A DNA stretch of 14,938 nucleotides from JBEKHI01 sp050012355. GTDB lineage: Bacteria > Actinomycetota > Actinomycetes > Streptosporangiales > Streptosporangiaceae. A program made the position numbers and the translations under genes. Within the stretch, counting starts at the first letter, position 1. Each line of letters opens with the position of its first letter. A model generated the notes under the pieces. The model was not told the DNA's origin. It ran no database searches and was given only the letters and a program-made list of their open reading frames with translations. This document shows positions 1 through 5,331 of the stretch, piece by piece. The stretch is taken from NCBI GenBank assembly GCA_050012355.1, contig JBEKHI010000197.1, positions 1 to 14,938 on the forward strand. Direction: 5' to 3'.

Positions 1-109
1 GGGGCGGCTCTCGCAGCGGCGCCGCGCGGGCGGGGCCTGCGGCGGGCCCCCGTGGGGCAATAATCACATATAGGGCATGCCGCCCGGTCGGGGAGCTTCT
101 ACAGGGCCG

Positions 110-160
110 TCGATGGCCCATTGATGGGGCTAGGGCGCTATCGATGGCCCATCGTTGGGG
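110..160. repeat. two-copy direct repeat, 20 bp, 31-bp period
   Basis: TCGATGGCCCATTGATGGGG at 110-129 recurs as TCGATGGCCCATCGTTGGGG at 141-160, matching 18 of 20 bases, with start points 31 bp apart (about three helical turns). The core CGATGGCCCATCG is itself nearly palindromic. Such an arrangement could be a pair of protein-binding sites on the same face of the helix. No binding protein can be named. Confidence 0.6.
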
Positions 161-255
161 TTCGCTTTGGGCCTTCTGGCTGGGGCTTCACCGGGGGCGA
201 CGAGAATGGACGGGGAATTAACTTGCGGGGTGCCGCGTTTTAGCGTACGGTAAGC

Positions 256-309
256 CATAGATCGCGGTTCTCGCGATGATGAGGCTGAAGCCTAGCGTTA
301 GCGACTTCA
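256..309 (+). promoter_or_regulatory. tandem hairpins in the rho leader
   Basis: The first hairpin pairs ATCGCG (261-266) with CGCGAT (272-277) around a 5-base loop, and can be extended by CAT (256-258) with ATG (279-281). The second pairs TGAAG (286-290) with CTTCA (305-309) and inner CTA (292-294 region) with TAG around GCGT. Neither is followed by a T-run, so they are not classical intrinsic terminators. They may be leader RNA structures affecting expression of the Rho-like protein, whose family is known to be autoregulated through its leader. That role is inferred. Confidence 0.35.
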
Positions 310-435
310 TACTGCTAGTGACGTGGCGCGATAGCTCCCAGATTCTCAGCTCAGCCTCCGGACGGTCCTCCTGACCAGGGGACTTCCACACGTTTTTTCT
401 GTGGCCCTAGCGAAGCGCCACTTCCTCTTTTTGGC

Positions 436-1578
436 ATGCGCGCAATTCACATCAGCGCGCCGTTTGCCGCCAATCCAAATCCCATGAAGGGAATCTTCAC
501 CTTGACTTCAAACACACACTTCCGCGGAATCGCGGACATCAACAGCGGCCGGGGCTTTGTGCGCGTGGCCGGTTACACCCGATCGTCCGGCGACGTCCCG
601 TTGAACAGCAACCAGATACGTTCCGCCGCGCTCCGGCGCGGAGACGAGATCGAGGGCGAACGCGAGGGCAACTCCTTGCGCATCACCACGATCAACGGCC
701 TGTCCCCCGACGTTGCCAGGCACCGCCCGAACTTTGACGACCTGACGCCTGTCTACCCGGACGAACGATTCCGGCTTGAGGACGGCAGCGACTCCCCCAC
801 CGCGCGGATCATCGACCTGATCGCCCCGGTCGGCAAGGGCGCGCGCGGGCTGATCGTCGCCCCGCCAAAGGCCGGCAAGACGACCATACTGAAGACCATC
901 GCCCAGGCGATCGCGACCACCAATCCCGACGTGCACCTGATGATGGTGCTGGTCGGGGAACGACCAGAAGAGGTCACCGACCTGAGCCGCAGCGTGCAGG
1001 GCGAGGTCATCTACTCCACCTTCGATCAGCCCGCCGACGACCACATCCGGGTCGCCGAGCTGGCCATCGAGCACGCCAAGCGGCTCGTCGAACTCGGCCG
1101 CGACGTGGTCGTGCTGCTCGACTCCCTGACCCGGCTCGGCCGGGCCTACAACCTCGCGGCCCCCTCGAACGGCAAGACTCTCAGCGGCGGCCTCGCGGCG
1201 TCCGCGCTCCAGTACCCCCGCCACTTCCTCGGCGCCGCGCGCAACATCGAGGAGGGCGGCTCGCTGACCATCTTGTCCACCACTCTGGTGGACACCGGTT
1301 CCCGGCTCGACGACTCCCTCTTCGAGGAGTTCAAGGGCACCGGGAACATGGAACTCCGCCTCCGCCGGGATCTGGCCGAGAAGCGGATCTTCCCCGCGAT
1401 CGACGCGGGAGCCTCTGGCACCCGGCGCGATGACCTGCTCATGGGCAACGCCGAGCACGGCGCCGTCACCAAGGTGCGGCGCGCCATCTCCGGCTTGGAG
1501 CCGCAGCAGGCGCTGGAACTGCTGCTGGACAAGACCAGCCAGTCAAACGCCGCCTTCCTGCGCCAGGTTGCTGCGTAA
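436..1578 (+). CDS. rho: Rho-type transcription termination factor, compact paralogue
   Basis: A 380-aa hexameric RNA helicase of the Rho family, which binds nascent RNA and uses ATP to release RNA polymerase. An OB-fold RNA-binding part lies at about residues 18-85 (GRGFVRV resembles the RNP motif). Walker A is PPKAGKT (133-139), the catalytic Glu is E165, Walker B ends in LLDS (217-220), the Q-loop lysine is K237 and the arginine finger is R320. The ATPase core aligns to E. coli Rho with a constant offset of 46 residues. The N-terminal helix bundle and the long insertion usual in actinobacterial Rho are absent. Gly164 replaces E. coli Asp210 and Leu173 replaces Met219, both near the bicyclomycin pocket. 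ATG 436 is the first in-frame start after the upstream stop; no clear Shine-Dalgarno precedes it. A second ATG at 484 is possible. The housekeeping rho is probably elsewhere, so this is likely a second copy. Confidence 0.93.
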   Translation: MRAIHISAPFAANPNPMKGIFTLTSNTHFRGIADINSGRGFVRVAGYTRSSGDVPLNSNQIRSAALRRGDEIEGEREGNSLRITTINGLSPDVARHRPNFDDLTPVYPDERFRLEDGSDSPTARIIDLIAPVGKGARGLIVAPPKAGKTTILKTIAQAIATTNPDVHLMMVLVGERPEEVTDLSRSVQGEVIYSTFDQPADDHIRVAELAIEHAKRLVELGRDVVVLLDSLTRLGRAYNLAAPSNGKTLSGGLAASALQYPRHFLGAARNIEEGGSLTILSTTLVDTGSRLDDSLFEEFKGTGNMELRLRRDLAEKRIFPAIDAGASGTRRDDLLMGNAEHGAVTKVRRAISGLEPQQALELLLDKTSQSNAAFLRQVAA

Positions 1579-1691
1579 TCCGCGGCGTCGCGCCACGCGA
1601 AGCACGCCGCCCCAGTGCCGCCGCACGGAGCCAGCCGGATATCCCGGACCTGCCGGGCGACTCCCCAACCGCCGCCTGATCTCCGAATACA

Positions 1692-2165
1692 GAAGAACGG
1701 ATCTCCGCCGTCGGGGAGCACGTGTACCGCTTCCCAGAACGCCAGGTGTCCACCAGGACGCAGCGCGTGCCAGGCATGCTGGTACTTCACCGCCGGATCA
1801 ATCCAGTGCCATGCCGTCGCCGAATACACCAGGTCGAAGAGCCGACTCGGAGTCCATTCCTCGAAAGCCGCCGTGACCACTTCCACGTCATAGCCAGCAA
1901 GTGCGCGACGAGCCGCGACCGCGAGCTCGGCACCCAGCTCGACGCAGGTAACCGCGAAGCCACGCGCCGCGAACGGCCGGGTCGCCACCCCAGGCCCGCA
2001 CCCCACCTCGAGCAGCCGGGAACCAGCCTCAAGGCCGGTGAGCGAGATCAGGTCGTCGTAGAGCGTCTCGGGGTAGCTCGGGCGATACCGCTCATAGGTG
2101 GCCGCCGCCTCGTCGAACGTCCGCCGCAGGGACTCGCGCCCGCTCGCGCCGTCATTGTCTCCCAC
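1692..2165 (-). pseudogene. SAM-dependent methyltransferase, 3'-truncated remnant
   Basis: From GTG 2165 the frame encodes the first about 158 residues of a class I SAM methyltransferase: SAM-binding motif I LLEVGCGPG, acidic VELG after the next strand, ATAWHWIDPA and the post-motif ALRPGGHLAFW. Family members normally run about 250-270 residues. Here similarity stops after DGGDPFF (near 1692) and the frame continues with unrelated sequence antisense to the 3' end of the rho-like gene as far as 1146. The lost part is about 100 residues of the C-terminal substrate-binding region. The likely explanation is a deletion or rearrangement that joined the gene to the rho 3' end. The SAM-binding core is intact, so a short or fused product cannot be excluded, but normal activity is doubtful. 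Confidence 0.72.
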
Positions 2166-2264
2166 CCGTCCATCTTGCCGTACCGGTCTCCGAACAGGGT
2201 CGACAATGCGTATTCAAACAACTACGCTACGTGAGTGAATGCCTCCTAACTGTAAGGGAAAAGC

Positions 2265-2831
2265 ATGCGATCTCGCGTCTTGACATCGGCCGTCATGCCA
2301 GCGGTGGCGCTCCCCGCGCTCGCGTTTGGCCACGGGCCTGGCCTGCCAGGGTTCGGCCTCAACAAGGCGGTGCGCTTCGTGACCTCCACCGTGAGCTCGA
2401 TCGCCACCTCCGGCACGGCCGCGGACTCCCGTCGGCGGGATTCGCACTCCGCCAGGCGTCACCCGAACGTCCACTATGTCGCGATCAACTGCCTGAACAA
2501 GCCTGTCGTCCGGCCCGGGACCTTCGAACTGGCCTGCGCCGACGGAAACGACACGCTCACCAAACTGCACTGGACCGCCTGGAACCCCGGCTACGCCACC
2601 GCGACCGGGACTCAGGTAGTGAACGACTGCACCCCGAACTGCGCCCAGGGCAGGTTCGACAGCTACCCGATCCGGGTGATCCTGTGGGGCGGCACGACGG
2701 TCTCCGGACACCCCGCTGAGCGCCGCTACACGATGGTCACCGTGCTGTATACCGGTCGTCTGCCCGCCGTCGGCAGCGGGTCGTCCAAGATGACCGGGCC
2801 GAGCAGCATCAGCGGCGAGCTGTGGAGCTGA
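2265..2831 (+). CDS. small secreted protein with four cysteines, unknown function
   Basis: A 188-aa protein. Residues 1 to about 21 (MRSRVLTSAVMPAVALPALA) form a short hydrophobic segment consistent with a secretion signal. The mature part has Cys76, Cys91, Cys112 and Cys116, suited to two disulfides. The block ACADGNDTLTKLHWTAWNP, followed by TATGTQVVNDCTPNC and FDSYPIRVILW, resembles a recurrent family of actinobacterial exported proteins of unknown function; this is recognition from memory. AAGGGAA at 2254-2260 serves as the ribosome site and fixes ATG 2265. It is divergent from the broken methyltransferase and stands alone before the M-box promoter. The C-terminal about 20 residues are Ser/Gly-rich. 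No catalytic motif is visible. Confidence 0.75.
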   Translation: MRSRVLTSAVMPAVALPALAFGHGPGLPGFGLNKAVRFVTSTVSSIATSGTAADSRRRDSHSARRHPNVHYVAINCLNKPVVRPGTFELACADGNDTLTKLHWTAWNPGYATATGTQVVNDCTPNCAQGRFDSYPIRVILWGGTTVSGHPAERRYTMVTVLYTGRLPAVGSGSSKMTGPSSISGELWS

Positions 2832-2856
2832 GGACACGCTGGGAACAGCCCTCGAG

Positions 2857-2886
2857 TTGACAGCGGGAATGCCTTCAGGGCATGCT
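2857..2886 (+). promoter_or_regulatory. sigma70-type promoter for the M-box leader
   Basis: A consensus -35 hexamer TTGACA lies at 2857-2862. CATGCT at 2881-2886, 18 bases further on, is the best -10 candidate and is weak. Transcription would begin near 2893, about 15 bases before the first pairing element of the M-box, which is the expected geometry. The -10 choice is uncertain. Confidence 0.5.
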
Positions 2887-2907
2887 GAGTTAGTCAAAAC
2901 GGGACAC

Positions 2908-3070
2908 CTCGTTCGGTGAGGCGTCTTCACGGACACAGGCCACTGATCCCAAACGTCGAGAGACGCCCCGGATCAGGACACCTCTCCCCGGCTTAAGGGG
3001 TGAGGCCAAGTGGCTGCGCCAAGCTTCGGAGACGGAGCGCTACGCCGTGGAGTGCCAAAGCTCTAACGAG
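2908..3070 (+). promoter_or_regulatory. M-box (ykoK leader) magnesium riboswitch
   Basis: The closing stem pairs CTCGTT (2908-2913) with AACGAG (3065-3070). Inside are the conserved M-box blocks: GGTGAGGC after the first strand (2916-2923), an AACGTCGAGAGACGCC-type element near 2953-2968, CGGCTTAAGG near 2990-2999, and GTGCCAAAGCTC before the last strand. These match the Mg2+-sensing M-box class (Rfam RF00380) as I know it. M-boxes fold around several Mg2+ ions and switch off downstream Mg2+ transport genes when Mg2+ is plentiful. The next gene is an Nramp-related metal transporter, a known M-box target type in other bacteria. Assignment is from motif recognition, not a covariance search. Confidence 0.87.
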
Positions 3071-3319
3071 AGAGGTGCTATCGCCCGATGGCTGTCTCTC
3101 GCCTGGTGTCGCTTTGTGCTTAGGTGCCGTGTGTACCGCGGAAGAAGGGAGGCGCGCGATGGACTCTGATAGTCCGGGCCGAAGTTGGCCCTATCCGTTG
3201 CTTTCCTTTGTTTCCCCGGGCACAAGCTGACGCGCCGACGCCATTTTAAGGTCGTGCGCGCTTAACGGCGCGTGCCCCCGATCCCGCTTGAGTGATAAGC
3301 GTGAAAGGGGTGTTCAACT
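3071..3319 (+). promoter_or_regulatory. riboswitch expression platform and leader tail
   Basis: About 250 bases separate the M-box from the transporter start, with no convincing gene. AGGTG (3073-3077) can pair with CACCT (2905-2909), which overlaps the first strand of the M-box closing stem and so offers an alternative fold. A GC hairpin GTGCGCGC (3254-3261) / GCGCGTGC (3268-3275) with loop TTAACG lies 28 bases before the ribosome site and has no T-run. It could be a U-less terminator or a translation-blocking element. The ribosome site AGGGG is at 3306-3310, nine bases before ATG 3320. Which element does the switching is not determinable by eye. Confidence 0.4.
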
Positions 3320-4939
3320 ATGGCCACCACGACCACCAAGACCACGGCAGTACTCGACGACGCTCACGTCGGCGACATCCGCGGCGCTCTCGGCACCATT
3401 CGTGTCGACGACAACGGCGCCCGGTCCACGATGTCCGCGCGGCTAAAGACGCTGCTGGCCATCGTGGGACCGGGACTCATCGTTATGGTCGGCGACAATG
3501 ATGCTGGCGCTTTTTCCACCTATGGCCAGGCCGGGCAGAACTACGGCACCCGGCTGCTATGGACGCTCCTGCTCCTTGTCCCGGTGCTGTACGTCAACCA
3601 GGAGATGGTGCTCCGTCTGGGCGCCGTCACCGGAGTCGGGCACGCGCGGCTGATCCTGGAGCGGTTCGGCAAGTTCTGGGGCGCGTTCTCCGTCATCGAC
3701 CTGTTCATCTTGAACGCGCTGACCCTGGTGACCGAGTTCATCGGGATCACGCTGGCGGCCGGTTACCTTGGGGTGCCGAAGGTGCTCGCGGTCGCGCTAG
3801 CCGCCGTGGTGATCATCGCTTCCGCCTTCACCGGGTCGTTCCGCCGGTTCGAGCGGATCGCGGTGACGTTCTGCCTCGGATCGCTGCTGCTCATCCCGCT
3901 GTTCGTGATGGTTCACCCGTCGGCGTCCTCGATGACGCACGGCTTCCTGGTGCCCGGGCTGCCCGGCGGGTCCGGCCAGATGGCGACCGTGATGCTGCTG
4001 GTCATCGGCATCGTCGGCACCACCGTCGCCCCGTGGCAGCTGTTCTTCCAGCAGTCTTACGTGATCGACAAGAGGATCACGCCGCGGTTCATGAAGTACG
4101 AGAAGACCGACCTGTGCATCGGCATCGTCATCGTGGTCATCGGCGGCGGCGCGCTGATGGGCGTGGCGGCGGCCGCGTTCGGCGGGCACGGCGGATTCAC
4201 CGACGCCGCGGGCCTGGCGCACGGAATCGCCGCCTACGCGGGCCGGGCGGCCGGAGTCATCTTCGCGATCGCCCTGCTGGATGCCTCGATCATCGGTGCC
4301 TTCGCGGTGTCGTTGTCCACCGCGTACGCGGTCGGGGACGTGCTCGGGCTGAACCACTCGCTGCACCGCGGCATCAAGCAGGCCAAGGGCTTCTACGCGA
4401 TCTACGCGCTGCTGATCGGCCTGGCGGCAACGATCGTGCTGATCCCCGGCTCCCCGCTCGGGCTGCTGATCGAAGGCGTCCAGGTGCTGGCCGGCGTGCT
4501 GCTGCCCAGCGCGACCGTGTTCCTGCTGCTGCTATGCAACGACCGCGCGGTGCTCGGCCCGTGGGTGAACCGCCGGCCGACGAACATCTTCACCTCGACC
4601 GTCATCGCGATCCTGATCACACTGTCGGTCATCCTGACCGCCTCGGTGCTGTTCCCGGAGATCACCTCGGGCCAGATCGTGGTCATCACGATCGCGTGCG
4701 CGGTGGTGTCGGCGGTGTTCGGGGCGGTGCTGCTCGTGCGGCGGCGGCGCGCCGAACTGCCAGTGGAGGACCCCGAGTTCGAGGACCGGAACAACTGGCG
4801 GATGCCGCCGCTGAACCGGCTCACCGCTCCGGCGATCTCCGGCGGCCGCAAGGCGGGGCTGACCGCGCTGCGACTGTACCTGCTGATCGCGATGATCCTG
4901 GTAATCGTCAAGGTCGTGGAAACGGCGCTCGGTCACTGA
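3320..4939 (+). CDS. Nramp-related divalent metal transporter, probably Mg2+
   Basis: A 539-aa polytopic membrane protein of the SLC11/Nramp fold with about 11-12 hydrophobic segments from residue 44. A hydrophilic 40-residue head rich in Thr and Asp precedes TM1, and TM1 contains VGPGLIVMVGDNDAG. In classical Mn2+/Fe2+ Nramps TM1 has DPGN and TM6 has a MPH-type motif. Here TM1 has DNDAG (59-63) and TM6 has TTVAPWQ (234-240), so the thioether of the TM6 Met that prefers Mn/Fe is missing. This pattern, with the M-box upstream, fits the Nramp-related Mg2+ transporters (NrmT/NRMT) described in clostridia and Eggerthella. A polar linker at about 475-500 precedes a final C-terminal helix. The start is set by AGGGG at 3306-3310. 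Transport of Mg2+ rather than Mn2+ is inferred from motif and riboswitch together. Confidence 0.88.
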   Translation: MATTTTKTTAVLDDAHVGDIRGALGTIRVDDNGARSTMSARLKTLLAIVGPGLIVMVGDNDAGAFSTYGQAGQNYGTRLLWTLLLLVPVLYVNQEMVLRLGAVTGVGHARLILERFGKFWGAFSVIDLFILNALTLVTEFIGITLAAGYLGVPKVLAVALAAVVIIASAFTGSFRRFERIAVTFCLGSLLLIPLFVMVHPSASSMTHGFLVPGLPGGSGQMATVMLLVIGIVGTTVAPWQLFFQQSYVIDKRITPRFMKYEKTDLCIGIVIVVIGGGALMGVAAAAFGGHGGFTDAAGLAHGIAAYAGRAAGVIFAIALLDASIIGAFAVSLSTAYAVGDVLGLNHSLHRGIKQAKGFYAIYALLIGLAATIVLIPGSPLGLLIEGVQVLAGVLLPSATVFLLLLCNDRAVLGPWVNRRPTNIFTSTVIAILITLSVILTASVLFPEITSGQIVVITIACAVVSAVFGAVLLVRRRRAELPVEDPEFEDRNNWRMPPLNRLTAPAISGGRKAGLTALRLYLLIAMILVIVKVVETALGH

Positions 4940-5121
4940 GGGTCGGGTTGAGTTCCTGAGCTGGCGAACCCGCGCCTTAGCGAGCATCACCGCAGGCAGG
5001 ACCGACCTAAGGTATCCGCATGCACGCAAGATAAGGCATTCGTCCGATGTGGCGCGGGTCGCCTTAGAACGAACCTTGAAGGTACCGGGAGACAGCCTCC
5101 CGGGCACCTCAGGGAGGCACT
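4940..5121. other. intergenic region with repeated CCTTAG/CTAAGG motifs
   Basis: No gene is seen. CGGGTT (4944-4949) and AACCCG (4967-4972) could form a weak stem just after the transporter stop. GCCTTA occurs at 4974-4979 and 5061-5066 and its complement TAAGGC at 5032-5037; CTAAGG at 5007-5012 lies inside the odd-centred palindrome ACCTAAGGT (5005-5013). The cluster may be operator-like sites for the small gene downstream, which is speculative. Confidence 0.35.
5085..5103 (+). promoter_or_regulatory. GC-rich hairpin upstream of a small gene
   Basis: CCGGGAG (5085-5091) and CTCCCGG (5097-5103) form a perfect 7-bp stem with loop ACAGC, extendable through GGT (5081-5083) with ACC (5106-5108). 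There is no T-run. It stops eight bases before the AGGGAGG ribosome site at 5111-5117 and could terminate upstream transcription or shape the leader of the 67-aa gene. Confidence 0.4.
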
Positions 5122-5325
5122 GTGCACCCCGAAATCGCTTTCGAGCTTATGAACCACCACACCAGCCAGCTGCGAGCGGAAGCCCGGCGAGAGCGCATCG
5201 CCCGCAAGCTCCGCGAGACGCGCCGCGTACGGAGGCACGGCATCACACCTCGGATGGCTGCTCGGGTAGGCGAGACCGCCAGCGTCCCGGCTCAGCGCCG
5301 CGGCGCCGCGACCACGACACGATAA
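5122..5325 (+). CDS. small basic protein, 67 aa, unknown function
   Basis: The GTG start at 5122 follows a strong AGGGAGG site at 5111-5117. The product begins MHPEIAFELMNHH and is dominated by Arg, Ala and Glu, with an amphipathic helical stretch QLRAEARRERIARKLRETRR at about residues 14-33. Short proteins opening with MHPE(I/L) and an Arg/Ala/Glu helix are common in actinomycetes and often lie next to regulators; no function is known to me. The C-terminal third is low-complexity and Arg/Thr-rich. The stop codon lies six bases before the next ATG, so the gene may be cotranscribed with the LuxR-type regulator. An internal ATG at 5149-5151 is a less favoured start. Confidence 0.65.
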   Translation: MHPEIAFELMNHHTSQLRAEARRERIARKLRETRRVRRHGITPRMAARVGETASVPAQRRGAATTTR

Positions 5326-5326
5326 T
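5321..5326 (+). promoter_or_regulatory. possible -10 element for leaderless regulator mRNA
   Basis: GATAAT at 5321-5326 overlaps the stop codon of the small gene and ends five bases before ATG 5332. There is no Shine-Dalgarno before 5332. This spacing is what a leaderless transcript starting at or next to the ATG would show. No clear -35 is seen. Confidence 0.3.
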
Positions 5327-5331
5327 CCGCT

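Larger units (their letters stand above)
1..435. other. gene-free leader region upstream of the rho-like gene
   Basis: No coding region is supported here. The first 60 bases are extremely G-rich. A near-identical 20-bp sequence occurs twice at 110-129 and 141-160. Two hairpins stand in tandem at 256-309. A C-rich, relatively G-poor stretch lies at 334-376 (19 C against 9 G), and a short hairpin with a T-run in its loop lies at 386-404. The reading frame of the downstream gene is open only back to 322 (TGA at 319-321) and contains no ATG, GTG or TTG before 436, so the Rho protein cannot be extended into this region. The density of structure suggests a long regulated 5' leader, which is an inference. 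Confidence 0.5.

Noticed and set aside
508..1458. Long minus-strand open frame opposite the Rho gene
   Set aside because: It is the mirror of a strongly conserved gene, with Gly/Val/Arg-rich low-complexity residues and no recognisable domain.
1146..1691. Continuation of the methyltransferase frame to a stop at 1146
   Set aside because: Beyond residue 158 the residues match no methyltransferase and are antisense to the Rho C-terminus, so they are not counted as gene. A weak resemblance (FAWRDAADYAATW) to the missing C-terminal region was seen but is not convincing.
2214..2936. Minus-strand open frame opposite the secreted protein
   Set aside because: It crosses the secreted gene, its promoter and the M-box start, with arbitrary composition and no domain.
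3559..4959. Long plus-strand frame inside the transporter, rich in Arg/Asp/Gly/His
   Set aside because: It is a +1 shadow of the transporter; the residues follow from shifted Leu/Ile/Val codons.
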